DNA of 64,000 nucleotides from Pseudomonas turukhanskensis (GTDB lineage Bacteria > Pseudomonadota > Gammaproteobacteria > Pseudomonadales > Pseudomonadaceae): contig NZ_BSFN01000006.1 of NCBI RefSeq assembly GCF_027922365.1, positions 186,001 to 250,000 of the forward strand. Reading direction: 5' to 3'. Numbering within the stretch: position 1 is the stretch's first letter; the number at the start of each line of letters is the position of its first letter. The notes beneath the pieces are model-generated. The model was not told the DNA's origin. It did not search any database and was given only the letters and a program-made list of their open reading frames with translations. This document shows positions 47,401-55,369 of this stretch, piece after piece. Made by a program: the position numbers and the translations under genes.

Positions 47401-48522
47401 GTGTATAACGTCGTCATCAGCGGTACCGGCCTGTATACCCCGGAAAACAGCATTTCGAACGATGAGCTGGTGGAGTCCTTCAATACCTATGTGCGGCAGT
47501 TCAACGCCGACAATGCCGCTGCCATCGAACAAGGTGAAATCGAAGCGCTGAGCGAGTCCAGCAGCGCCTTTATCGAAAAAGCCTCCGGTATCAAAAGCCG
47601 CTTTGTGATGAACAAAGAAGGCATTCTCGACCCACAGCGCATGACCCCGCGCCTGCCAGAGCGCTCCAACGAAGAGTGGGGCATTCTTTGCCAAATGGGC
47701 GTTGCCGCTGCCGAACAGGCCCTGCAACGCGCTGGCAAGACCGCCGCCGATGTGGATGGCGTGATCGTCGCCTGCTCCAACCTGGAACGCGCCTACCCGG
47801 CCGTGGCCATCGAGGTTCAAGCGGCTCTGGGCATCACCGGTTTTGCTTATGACATGAACGTGGCTTGCTCTTCGGCCACCTTCGGCATTCAGGCTGCCAC
47901 CCAGAACATCCAGCTCGGCCAGGCCCGCGCGATTCTGGTGGTAAGCCCGGAAATCTGCACTGGCCATCTGAACTTCCGTGACCGCGACAGCCACTTTATT
48001 TTCGGTGACGCTGCCACTGCCGTACTCGTCGAGCGGGCGGACCTGGCCACCTCCAAGTACCAGTTCGATATTGTCGGCACCAAGCTGCTGACTTCGTTCT
48101 CCAACAACATCCGCAACAACTTCGGCTTCCTCAACCGTGCCGCCGAAGAAGGCGTGGGCAAGCGCGACAAGCTCTTCGTGCAGGAAGGCCGCAAGGTATT
48201 TCGTGACGTGTGCCCGATGGTGGCAGAGCTAGTGGGCGAGCACCTGGCGGCCAACGACATTCAGGTATCGGATGTGAAGCGCTTCTGGCTGCACCAGGCC
48301 AACCTCAGCATGAACCTGCTGATCACCAAAAAGCTGTTGGGCCGCGACGCGCTGCCTGAAGAGGCGCCGGTGATTCTCGACACCTACGCCAACACCAGCT
48401 CGGCCGGTTCTGTTATCGCTTTCCACAAAAACCAGGACGACCTGCCAAGCGGCTCGCTGGGCGTGCTGAGTTCGTTCGGTGCGGGTTACTCGATTGGCAG
48501 CGTGATTCTGCGCAAGCACTAA
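47401..48522 (+). CDS. Beta-ketoacyl-ACP synthase III family protein (FabH-like)
   Basis: 373 residues from a GTG at 47401, with AGAGGA upstream. The active-site Cys is in NVACSSATFGIQ, with the later His in FWLHQANLSMNLL and Asn in YANTSSAGS, the intact Cys-His-Asn triad of FabH. It is longer than housekeeping FabH (about 320) and has an N-terminal extension in the sequence (NSISNDELVESFNTYV). By length, triad and neighbourhood it corresponds to PA3286 of P. aeruginosa, reported to condense octanoyl-CoA with malonyl-ACP and so shunt beta-oxidation products into fatty acid synthesis. Confidence 0.85.
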   Translation: MYNVVISGTGLYTPENSISNDELVESFNTYVRQFNADNAAAIEQGEIEALSESSSAFIEKASGIKSRFVMNKEGILDPQRMTPRLPERSNEEWGILCQMGVAAAEQALQRAGKTAADVDGVIVACSNLERAYPAVAIEVQAALGITGFAYDMNVACSSATFGIQAATQNIQLGQARAILVVSPEICTGHLNFRDRDSHFIFGDAATAVLVERADLATSKYQFDIVGTKLLTSFSNNIRNNFGFLNRAAEEGVGKRDKLFVQEGRKVFRDVCPMVAELVGEHLAANDIQVSDVKRFWLHQANLSMNLLITKKLLGRDALPEEAPVILDTYANTSSAGSVIAFHKNQDDLPSGSLGVLSSFGAGYSIGSVILRKH

Positions 48523-48532
48523 ATCGAGGCAT

Positions 48533-48566
48533 AAAAAAAATCGCGGCTTGAGCCGCGATTTTTTTT
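48533..48566. terminator. Bidirectional Rho-independent terminator
   Basis: Eight A at 48533-48540, hairpin TCGCGGCT-TG-AGCCGCGA, then eight T ending at 48566. Serves both the FabH-like gene (plus) and the glutaredoxin-like gene (minus). Confidence 0.95.
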
Positions 48567-48586
48567 GTCTGTGCAAAACGCGCCAA

Positions 48587-48958
48587 TCAGACGCTGGCGA
48601 ACCGGTCTTGCAGGTACTGCATGATCGCCTTGGATTCATACATCCAGGTGGTGCCGCCGTTTTCATCGATGCGCAGGCACGGCACTTTGATCGCGCCGCC
48701 CTGGGTCAGCAAGGCCTGGCGGTGCTGGTCGTTGTTCTTGGCGTCGCGCAGGGCGATCGGCAGGTTCAGGCGGTGCAGGGTGCGGCGGGTACGTACGCAG
48801 AACGGGCAGGCGTGGAATTGATACAACGCCATGCCGGCCGTGGCCTGTGCTACCTCAGCCTGTGCCTCGGGCGTGCGCTTTTGCTTGCGCGGGCGGGTAA
48901 TGAAGTCGATGAACACGATGAGCTGGCCCAGGCCAACCCGCAACGCTTTGATAAGCAC
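48587..48958 (-). CDS. Glutaredoxin/GST N-terminal-like thiol protein with hydrophobic N-terminus
   Basis: 123 residues. The first 20 residues are hydrophobic (LGQLIVFIDFI) and could be a membrane anchor, followed by a basic linker (RPRKQKRTPEAQ). Residues about 45-123 form a thioredoxin-like domain with the redox motif HACPFCVRTRR, cis-Pro IKVPCLRI and the ESKAIMQYLQDRF helix typical of glutaredoxins and GST N-terminal domains. Two Cys in CPFC suggest disulfide exchange. Single-gene unit. Confidence 0.85.
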   Translation of the reverse strand: MLIKALRVGLGQLIVFIDFITRPRKQKRTPEAQAEVAQATAGMALYQFHACPFCVRTRRTLHRLNLPIALRDAKNNDQHRQALLTQGGAIKVPCLRIDENGGTTWMYESKAIMQYLQDRFASV

Positions 48959-49053
48959 GGCAACACCCTCTACGGCGGAAAAAACGAGGGCGGCAGCTTA
49001 CCTGAATGCGCGCGCCCTGGCCGCAGCCTGGGCGCATTTGCCGCAACCGCTGG

Positions 49054-49530
49054 TCAGGCGTGGGCATCCCCGAAAAAGCGTTTGAACGAGCGCGAAAACC
49101 AGCCGCCGCTGTGTTTGTTTTCCACCAGTTGGGCAATGTTTGTTTTCACCGTTTGCGCGTAGGCCTTGTCGTCGTTGCGGATATGGTTGAACAGCCAGCG
49201 CGACAGCAGGTTGATCAACTCTTGCGTCACGTCTTCGCCAGCCTGAAAGCGCAAGTTGAACTCGCTGACCCGCGCGGTAAAAATTTCATGCACCCGTTTG
49301 TGCGGGCGGGTAAAGGCATAGCCGGCTTCTTCGAGCAGCGCTTCTTCGAAGGCGAAGTGCGACAGGGTGTAATCCACCAGCTCGCCAAGCACTTCACCGA
49401 CTTCTTCGCGGCTGTGGTTGTTTTCGTTGGCGTGGATCAGCAGGTTGATCATGGCGACGATGCGTTTGTGCTGGTCGTCGATGATCTGGATGCCGGTGTT
49501 GAGGTCTTCCTGCCAGACTAGATAGGCCAT
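49054..49530 (-). CDS. Bacteriohemerythrin
   Basis: 158 residues. Iron ligands are in place: [40 protein letters not shown] and [10 protein letters not shown], giving the His5-Asp-Glu set of the di-iron four-helix bundle that binds oxygen reversibly. In P. aeruginosa the hemerythrin near the same genes (folE, smr, prmB) is linked to microoxic growth. A partial ANR-like site lies 77-90 bases upstream. No signal peptide, so cytoplasmic. Confidence 0.92.
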   Translation of the reverse strand: MAYLVWQEDLNTGIQIIDDQHKRIVAMINLLIHANENNHSREEVGEVLGELVDYTLSHFAFEEALLEEAGYAFTRPHKRVHEIFTARVSEFNLRFQAGEDVTQELINLLSRWLFNHIRNDDKAYAQTVKTNIAQLVENKHSGGWFSRSFKRFFGDAHA

Positions 49531-49606
49531 GGTGGTGCTTCCTTAGCGTGCGGCTCGAAGGCGAACGAGCGATGGCCAAGGCTAGAGAGCCGCTCTGGAA
49601 TGGGGG

Positions 49607-49620
49607 CTGACCTGGGTCAA
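49607..49620 (-). promoter_or_regulatory. Weak ANR-like site before the hemerythrin gene
   Basis: On the minus strand TTGACCCAGGTCAG keeps the TTGA and TCA cores (seven of ten informative bases). A start 41.5 bases downstream would fall near 49572, with TAGCCT at the -10 position. Geometry is right but the match is weaker than at phrS. Confidence 0.35.
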
Positions 49621-49659
49621 GCTTGTAGGAATTTTCCTAGTTGTGGCCGGCTTGAGATC

Positions 49660-49684
49660 GCTTGGTGCGCGGAGCACACCCTAC
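49660..49684. repeat. Single palindromic repeat, family B (copy 4)
   Basis: GCTTGGTGCGCGGAGCACAC continuing CCTAC: one unit only, with no inverted partner nearby. Lies in the folE-hemerythrin gap. Confidence 0.8.
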
Positions 49685-49716
49685 GAAGCGCGCGTATGGC
49701 GGTGGCGCGACAGGTA

Positions 49717-49744
49717 CAAAAAAACCGGCGCAGGGCCGGTCTTT
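49717..49744 (-). terminator. Rho-independent terminator after folE
   Basis: On the minus strand ACCGGC-CCTGC-GCCGGT hairpin followed by a run of seven T (seven A on the plus strand at 49718-49724). Ends 16 bases beyond the folE stop. Confidence 0.8.
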
Positions 49745-49759
49745 TCACGTCCGCAGAAC

Positions 49760-50305
49760 TCAGTTGATCAGGCTGAGAAACTCGCTACGGGTGGCCGCGT
49801 TTTCGCGGAATTCGCCGAGCATCACCGAGGTCACCATCGACGAGTTCTGCTTTTCGACACCGCGCATCATCATGCACATGTGCTGCGCTTCGATCACCAC
49901 GGCCACGCCCAGGGCGCCGGTCACCTGCTGTACGGCTTCGGCGATCTGGCGGCTGAGGTTTTCCTGAATCTGCAGGCGGCGGGCAAACATGTCGACGATA
50001 CGGGCGACCTTCGACAGGCCCAGCACCTTGCCGCTCGGGATGTAAGCCACGTGGGCCTTGCCAATGAACGGCAGCAGGTGGTGTTCGCACAGCGAGTACA
50101 ACTCGATGTTCTTGACCAGCACCATTTCGCTGCTGTCGGAGCTGAACAGGGCACCGTTGGTGACTTCTTCCAGGGTCTGTTCATAACCGCGGCAAAGGTA
50201 CTGCATGGCTTTGGCGGCACGTTTGGGCGTGTCGAGCAGGCCTTCGCGGGAAACGTCCTCACCCAGTTGGCTGAGGATCGCGCTGTAGTTCTGTTCCAGG
50301 GACAT
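49760..50305 (-). CDS. folE: GTP cyclohydrolase I
   Basis: 181 residues from the ATG at 50305 ([11 protein letters not shown]); an upstream extension to 50398 is not conserved. Zinc and active-site motifs are intact: [20 protein letters not shown] and the [17 protein letters not shown] region. Converts GTP to dihydroneopterin triphosphate, the first step of folate synthesis. Sits with hemerythrin, smr and prmB as in P. aeruginosa. Pseudomonas often carry more than one folE; this is the copy linked to the hemerythrin gene. Confidence 0.95.
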   Translation of the reverse strand: MSLEQNYSAILSQLGEDVSREGLLDTPKRAAKAMQYLCRGYEQTLEEVTNGALFSSDSSEMVLVKNIELYSLCEHHLLPFIGKAHVAYIPSGKVLGLSKVARIVDMFARRLQIQENLSRQIAEAVQQVTGALGVAVVIEAQHMCMMMRGVEKQNSSMVTSVMLGEFRENAATRSEFLSLIN

Positions 50306-50436
50306 GGATCTACCTGTAAGGCTTTGGTGGGCAGTAAGCAGAGACGCAGGGTAGGGCGCTGCGCTTTGGCTTGCAAGCGCATAGCACGCCACAAGCACTC
50401 AGATATGCCGCCATTTTCCCAAGGTGAAGTGAGTAG

Positions 50437-50994
50437 TTACTCGTCGCGGCCATCCATCATGGTGCGTTTGAGCAGCACATAAATGGCGCCGGTGCCGCCG
50501 TGTTTGGCCAGGCACGAGGTGAAACCCAGCACGCCCTGATGCTGGCGCAGCCAGGTGTTGACGTGGCTTTTGATCATCGGGCGCTTGCCGTCCATGCGCA
50601 CGGCTTTGCCATGGGTAACGCGCACGCAGCGGATCTCCAGCTTGTTGGCTTCGGCGAGGAATTCCCAGAGGGTGTCGCGGGCTTTTTCCACGTTCATGCC
50701 GTGCAGGTCCAGGCTGCCTTCGAAACTCACCTGGCCGAGCTTGAGTTTGCGCATCTGGCCTTCTTGCACACCGTCGCGCGACCAGTAGAGCGGGTCTTCG
50801 GCGCCGACGTCGATCACAAACTGGTCGGAGAGGCCGTCCACCCGCGTTACGCCTTCAGAAATGGTCGCAGCCTGGCGCAAGGCCTGCACGCGGGCGCGGT
50901 CGGCTTTGGGTTTGCCGGTTTCGGCGCGGTCGTGTTGCAGGGGTTTGATGCCGCGAGTTTCGGCTTGGAATAGGGAAAAATCGTCGTCTTGCAT
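50437..50994 (-). CDS. Smr-domain protein
   Basis: 185 residues. The C-terminal Smr domain (about 95-182) shows SLDLHGMNVEKARDTLWEF, VRVTHGKAVR and the closing GGTGAIYVLLK; the first 90 residues are charged and probably disordered. Smr domains cut RNA or DNA; SmrB in E. coli cleaves mRNA at collided ribosomes. THGK replaces the more usual HGKG by one position. The gene is separate from folE by 131 bases. Confidence 0.9.
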   Translation of the reverse strand: MQDDDFSLFQAETRGIKPLQHDRAETGKPKADRARVQALRQAATISEGVTRVDGLSDQFVIDVGAEDPLYWSRDGVQEGQMRKLKLGQVSFEGSLDLHGMNVEKARDTLWEFLAEANKLEIRCVRVTHGKAVRMDGKRPMIKSHVNTWLRQHQGVLGFTSCLAKHGGTGAIYVLLKRTMMDGRDE

Positions 50995-51053
50995 GGGAGG
51001 TCTCCGCGAATGGGCCTAGTTTACCCATTCAGCGGTAGCCGTTCACGGGCGGA

Positions 51054-51374
51054 TTAGTCGTGCTTCTTCATCAGGTGCGGCGCCATGGCCAGATCGCTGG
51101 GGCGACGCAGGCGGCGACGGCAGCGGCGCCAGGCCACCACACCGAGCCACAACAGGAACAGGCCGAACACCAGAATGACGGTGGCGCTGGCCGGCGTGTC
51201 GTTGAGACCGCCCAGGGCTGGCGGGCGGCCGAGCAGGGTGGCCGTACCGGCCATCGCCAGCAATATGCCCAGCATGGCAAAAAGTGCCGAAAGCGCGGCG
51301 GCGAAGCGCCAGCGCCAGCTCCCAGGACCGCGTGGGCGCAGGCGTCGGGCGTCGAAACCATCAGACAATTTCAT
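51054..51374 (-). CDS. Small two-helix membrane protein of unknown function
   Basis: 106 residues with an Arg-rich start, two membrane helices (FAAALSALFAMLGILLAMAG and ATVILVFGLFLLWLGVVAW) and an Arg-rich tail (RRCRRRLRRPSDLA). No family recognised. It lies between smr and the hydrolase gene, on the same strand as both, so it could be part of a longer transcript. Confidence 0.6.
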   Translation of the reverse strand: MKLSDGFDARRLRPRGPGSWRWRFAAALSALFAMLGILLAMAGTATLLGRPPALGGLNDTPASATVILVFGLFLLWLGVVAWRRCRRRLRRPSDLAMAPHLMKKHD

Positions 51375-51482
51375 TCCGCTTTCCTTTCAGGGTGTCGGCG
51401 GTATGACCGGAGCGAGGAGGTGAGGTTCACTCCTGCCCGCAAATGCGCCGGGCAGTTCGTCTATTGGCCTGCGCTATGGAGC

Positions 51483-52076
51483 CTAGATCAGTGCCTTGGC
51501 ATGGCCGACCAATGCGGCAAAGTTGTCCGCCAGAATGGCCATTTCGGTGCGGTGCACTTCGGCCGCGCTGATCACACCATCGCCGTAAGGCAGGTCGCGG
51601 GTGGCGCAGGCGCTGTCCACCAGGGTGCAGCGATAACCATAGTCCTTGCAGGCGCGCACGGTGGTGCTGATGCTGGAGTGGGTCATGAAGCCGCAGATGA
51701 TCAAATCCAGACGGCCGATGGCTTCCAGACGGGCATGCAGGTCGGTGCCGGAGAAGGCGTTCGGCAGGCGTTTTTCGACCACGGTTTCACCCGGTAGCGG
51801 AGCGAGTTCAGGCATAAAACGGCCGCGCGGTCCCTGCGGGTCGAGAAAACCACCCGGCACGCCCAGGTGCTTGACGTGCACGATGGGCGAGCCGTTGGCG
51901 CGGGCTGTTTCCAGCAGGGCGGAAATTTCGCCGATGGCGGCATCAAGGCCGGGGAGCGGCATGGCGCCACTGCGGTATTCCTCTTGCGCATCGATGATCA
52001 GCAGGCAGGCATTACTCAGACTGGCCGGCGCATAACTGCGGCCGGTGAGCTGGAGTAAGGTTTGCGGTTGGGACAT
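51483..52076 (-). CDS. Isochorismatase-fold hydrolase lacking the usual catalytic Cys
   Basis: 197 residues from the ATG at 52076, which has AGGAG six bases upstream. Fold motifs are present: ACLLIIDAQEEY (catalytic Asp), HVKHLGVPGGFL, and LIICGFMTHSSISTTVRAC. In cysteine hydrolases of this fold the consensus is GxxTxxC; here the position is Ser (GFMTHSS), so it is not a classical nicotinamidase. Isochorismatases also lack the Cys, so an isochorismatase or another hydrolase is possible. Divergent from prmB. Confidence 0.8.
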   Translation of the reverse strand: MSQPQTLLQLTGRSYAPASLSNACLLIIDAQEEYRSGAMPLPGLDAAIGEISALLETARANGSPIVHVKHLGVPGGFLDPQGPRGRFMPELAPLPGETVVEKRLPNAFSGTDLHARLEAIGRLDLIICGFMTHSSISTTVRACKDYGYRCTLVDSACATRDLPYGDGVISAAEVHRTEMAILADNFAALVGHAKALI

Positions 52077-52258
52077 GTCTAGGCTCCTGACGATGCGAAT
52101 GGCCGCCATTGTCACCCCACAGACGATGGCTGTGAATCTTTTTGCTTGTACGCGTGTGCTACCCCACGGTTTGCGCTGGCTGCAGCCGGGCGCAATAAAC
52201 CCGCCGGGCCCAATGCGCCTTCGGCTAAACTGCCGGCCTCGACTTTGGAGATGCCGCT

Positions 52259-53173
52259 GTGACCGTTTCGACTTCCCGTTTGCGTACCCTGCGTGACCAC
52301 ATTCGCTGGGCTGTCAGCCGCTTTCATGCCGAAGAATTGTTCTTCGGCCATGGCACCGACAACGCCTGGGACGAAGCGCGGCAGCTGGTGCTGGGCGCCG
52401 TGCACCTGCCGTGGGAAATCGCCGATGCCTACCTCGATTGCCGCCTTGAAGACGACGAGCGCGACTACCTGCACACCCTGCTCAAACAACGCATCGAAGA
52501 CCGCGTTCCCACGGCCTATCTGCTGGGCGAAGCCTGGTTCTGCGGCCTGCCTTTTATTGTTGATGAGCGGGTGCTCATTCCCCGCTCACCGATAGCCGAA
52601 CTGATTCAACAGCGGTTCAGCCCGTGGTTGCCCGAGAACCCACTGCGCATCCTCGACCTGTGCACGGGGTCGGGCTGCATCGGTATCGCCTGTGCCTACG
52701 AGTTCGACCAGGCCGAAGTGGTGCTGGCCGATCTGTCATTCGAAGCGCTGGAAGTCGCCAACCAGAATATCGAGCGCCATAGCCTGGAAGAGCGCGTGTT
52801 TACCGTGCAGGGCGATGGGTTTGCCGGCTTGCCGGGGCAGCGTTTCGATTTGATCGTGTCCAACCCGCCCTATGTCGATGCCGAAGATTTCGCCGATATG
52901 CCGGCCGAGTACCACCATGAGCCCGAGCTGGGGCTGGCCTGCGGCGACGACGGTCTGGATCTGGTGCGGCGCATGCTGGCCGAAGCGGCCGACCATCTGA
53001 CCGAGCAGGGCGTGTTGGTGGTGGAAGTGGGCAATAGCCAAGTGCATGTGGAAGCGCTGTACCCGGAAGTGGACTTTACCTGGCTGGACTTTGTGAACGG
53101 CGGGCACGGCGTGTTTTTGCTGACGGCGCAGCAGTGCCGGGTGCATCAGGGGTTGTTTGCTTCGCGGTTGTAA
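52259..53173 (+). CDS. prmB: Ribosomal protein uL3 glutamine N5-methyltransferase
   Basis: 304 residues from a GTG at 52259 with TTGGAG nine bases earlier. The SAM-binding [13 protein letters not shown] near residue 138 and the NPPY motif ([11 protein letters not shown]) of the HemK/PrmB/PrmC class are intact. The N-terminal domain ([26 protein letters not shown]) separates PrmB from PrmC. It methylates a Gln on ribosomal protein L3. In Pseudomonas this gene precedes aroC by three genes, as here. Confidence 0.94.
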   Translation: MTVSTSRLRTLRDHIRWAVSRFHAEELFFGHGTDNAWDEARQLVLGAVHLPWEIADAYLDCRLEDDERDYLHTLLKQRIEDRVPTAYLLGEAWFCGLPFIVDERVLIPRSPIAELIQQRFSPWLPENPLRILDLCTGSGCIGIACAYEFDQAEVVLADLSFEALEVANQNIERHSLEERVFTVQGDGFAGLPGQRFDLIVSNPPYVDAEDFADMPAEYHHEPELGLACGDDGLDLVRRMLAEAADHLTEQGVLVVEVGNSQVHVEALYPEVDFTWLDFVNGGHGVFLLTAQQCRVHQGLFASRL

Positions 53174-53180
53174 AACCATT

Positions 53181-53370
53181 CCCTCTCCCCCGGCCCCTCT
53201 CCCGCAAGCGGGAGAGGGGAGCAGAGCATTTGGGTTTGTTCTGCGGGTGAGGGGCTGTTAGCGGCGACCGAGTTGCCCCCAGGCCCTCACCCCCGGCCCC
53301 TCTCCCGCACGCGGGAGAGGGGAGCAGAGCCTTTGAGTTTGTTCTAAGGGAGAGGGGAGCAGAGCATTTG
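53181..53370. repeat. Cluster of palindromic repeats, family F (three tandem copies)
   Basis: The unit CCCCTCTCCCGCAAGCGGGAGAGG plus GGAGCAGAGC, followed by TTTGGGTTTGTTCT or a close variant, occurs at about 53195, 53298 and (partial) 53348. The hairpin is CCCTCTCCCGC..GCGGGAGAGGG. The cluster fills the gap between the convergent prmB and 53377 genes and ends six bases from the latter's stop codon. Confidence 0.85.
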
Positions 53371-53376
53371 AGTTTG

Positions 53377-54186
53377 TTACCTCGACGCCATCCAGATAAA
53401 CAACCCCGCCTGAAACACGCAAAACGCCACCAGGCACGCAATGGTAAATCGTTGCGTGCCGTCTTCGCGGCGCAAGCTATCAATGCGCTGTTGCTGCTTG
53501 AGAATTTTTGCGTCTTGCTCGCGCAGGTTGTGGTCGGCGTGTTCGAGCATCGCGGCGGCGTCCATCAGCTCGATGCTTTGCACCTTTTCCTTGTTCCAGT
53601 CGCCTTTGAGGTTGCTGACCCTGGCGGCTGAATAGGTGACTTTGGCCTGCTGCGCATCGGCGTAGTCGAGGTCAAAACCCTGAGCCTTGAGAAAGTGGTC
53701 GCGGCGCAAACGCGCGTCTTCACTTAATACATCCTTGATGCCCAACGCGCCGCCTTCCACGGTGTAGTGCGCGCACCGTTGCTGCGCCCAGGCGATGCCT
53801 TGCGCGAGCAGAAACCGGCCGAGGCCACGGTTGATCGGTTCAATGTGCAGGCCCCTGTCAGGCCCAAAGCGCACTTCCTTGCGGCGGTGGTCGATCCACA
53901 CTTCGAGCAGGTTGTCGCCCTTGCGGGTCATGATGCCGGGCAGGCTGATGCTCAGGCGCAGAAAGCTCTGGTCGGGGCTGTGCCGGGCCAGGCGACCCAT
54001 TTGTACAAAGCGCAGGGGGCGCGGGCCGGTGTAGCGGTCAGCCGGCAACGGCGCCAGGCGCAGCAGGCGAAACTGCTCGTCGGGCAAGGCGTTCCACGGG
54101 TGGGGCAGCGCATCGCTGACCTCGGCGACGGCGGTGGCCTCCTCGGGCGGCGGGGCTTCTTGTTCTTCTGTGGGTGTGTCTGCCAT
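53377..54186 (-). CDS. Tail-anchored coiled-coil protein of unknown function
   Basis: 269 residues from the ATG at 54186; a TTG 15 bases earlier is also in frame. Layout: acidic Pro-rich start (EEQEAPPPEEATAVAEV), a folded middle (about 60-195) that weakly recalls a GNAT-like fold (FLRLSISLPG, LEVWIDHRRKEVRFG, GLGRFLLAQGIAWAQQRC, FLKAQGFDLDYAD), then a coiled coil (LEHADHNLREQDAKILKQQQ) and one C-terminal membrane helix (IACLVAFCVFQAGLFIWMA). The coenzyme-A loop of real acetyltransferases is not evident. Function unknown. Confidence 0.65.
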   Translation of the reverse strand: MADTPTEEQEAPPPEEATAVAEVSDALPHPWNALPDEQFRLLRLAPLPADRYTGPRPLRFVQMGRLARHSPDQSFLRLSISLPGIMTRKGDNLLEVWIDHRRKEVRFGPDRGLHIEPINRGLGRFLLAQGIAWAQQRCAHYTVEGGALGIKDVLSEDARLRRDHFLKAQGFDLDYADAQQAKVTYSAARVSNLKGDWNKEKVQSIELMDAAAMLEHADHNLREQDAKILKQQQRIDSLRREDGTQRFTIACLVAFCVFQAGLFIWMASR

Positions 54187-54277
54187 GGGCGTGGTCCGCA
54201 AACTGGTTCTGTACGAGCGTACTGCTCCTGCTTGCTATCGGCTGTCCCACGCTGCGCTTGAGGCTGGCGCAGTGCTA

Positions 54278-55234
54278 TTACTTCAAGCCGGATACAAAGG
54301 CCACCATTCGCTCGGTCAGCTCACCGGCCAGCGGCAGGTTGGGGTTGTTATACGAGGCCAATTGCTGCTTGGGGTCGTCGGCGACAATGCGCAGCACATG
54401 GTTCATGCCGGCAATCACCACCAGCTGGGCATCCGGCTTTGCGGCCTTCAGCGCCTCGGCGTCCTTCACCTCCACTTGCATGTCGTGGCTGCCCTGCAGA
54501 ATCAGGGCAGGCATCTTCAGCTGCGCGAACGCGCCGACCGGGTCCTGACGAAACAAGGACATCAGGTAAGGCTGCACGCTAGGTCGAAACAGCACCTGCA
54601 AGTCGCCGGGCACCGCGTCCACGGTTTTGCCAGCTTTGAGTTGATCGATCATCCACAGGCTTTGCGGCAGCAAGGGGGCGGGCAAGTGATCGCGCAGTTG
54701 TTCTTTGAGCACCTGGTCGATAGGTCGCCCTGTGCCGCCAATCGATACCACGGCATCGGCGCCCGCGGTAGGCGCGGCGAGTGTGGCAATCAAAGCGCCT
54801 TCGCTGTGGCCAGCCAGGGTCAGGGTGGAAAAACGCCCATCGTCCCGCAGCTTCCGGCTCCAGGCCTCGGCATCGGCTACGTATTTTTCTACGCTCAAGT
54901 CGCGCTCATCCGGTGTCGCGGGGCGGCTGGCGGCGATGCCACGTTTGTCGTACCGCACGCTGGCAATGCCATTCTTGGCCAGGGTTTGCGCCAGCAGTTT
55001 CAGGCTGTCGTTATTGCCGCCCTCAGGGTTGTTGCCGTTGCGGTCGGTGGGCCCGGAGCCGGCAATCAGCAGCACCACCGGCACTTTTTTATCGGTCTTT
55101 GGTACCAGCAAAGTGCCGTGCAGTGCGCCCGTGGCGGTTGTGAGGGTCATGGGCCGTTGCAGCACCGTGAACGATTGCGCCTGGCCCAGGGCCGGCAGAA
55201 AAAACAACAGCAGCAGAACGAACGCGCGGGGCAT
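54278..55234 (-). CDS. Exported serine alpha/beta hydrolase
   Basis: 318 residues. Signal peptide FVLLLLFFLPALGQAQS. The lid-less hydrolase core shows VVLLIAGSGPTDRNGNN (oxyanion), ASVRYDKRGIA, the nucleophile LAGHSEGALIA, and a late acid/His in LILQGSHDMQ and AGMNHVLRIV. Similar to small periplasmic esterases often annotated as DUF3887/peptidase S9-like hydrolases. Divergent from aroC by 135 bases. A TTG one codon before the ATG is in frame. Confidence 0.8.
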   Translation of the reverse strand: MPRAFVLLLLFFLPALGQAQSFTVLQRPMTLTTATGALHGTLLVPKTDKKVPVVLLIAGSGPTDRNGNNPEGGNNDSLKLLAQTLAKNGIASVRYDKRGIAASRPATPDERDLSVEKYVADAEAWSRKLRDDGRFSTLTLAGHSEGALIATLAAPTAGADAVVSIGGTGRPIDQVLKEQLRDHLPAPLLPQSLWMIDQLKAGKTVDAVPGDLQVLFRPSVQPYLMSLFRQDPVGAFAQLKMPALILQGSHDMQVEVKDAEALKAAKPDAQLVVIAGMNHVLRIVADDPKQQLASYNNPNLPLAGELTERMVAFVSGLK

Positions 55235-55369
55235 CAAGGTGGCTACTTATAAGGAGGTTGCCGTTTGGACGCAGCAGATGGAATAAGGTTCTAGGATGAA
55301 CTGGCAAGGTGGCGCAGGTATACTCCGCCGTCTTTGATTTTGTGGCTGTTTTTCGCGGAGCGCTCCTGC

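Noticed and set aside
53181..53370. Possible CRISPR array from regularly spaced repeats
   Set aside because: Spacing is irregular, the intervening text is itself repeated, the units are palindromic intergenic elements and there are no cas genes.
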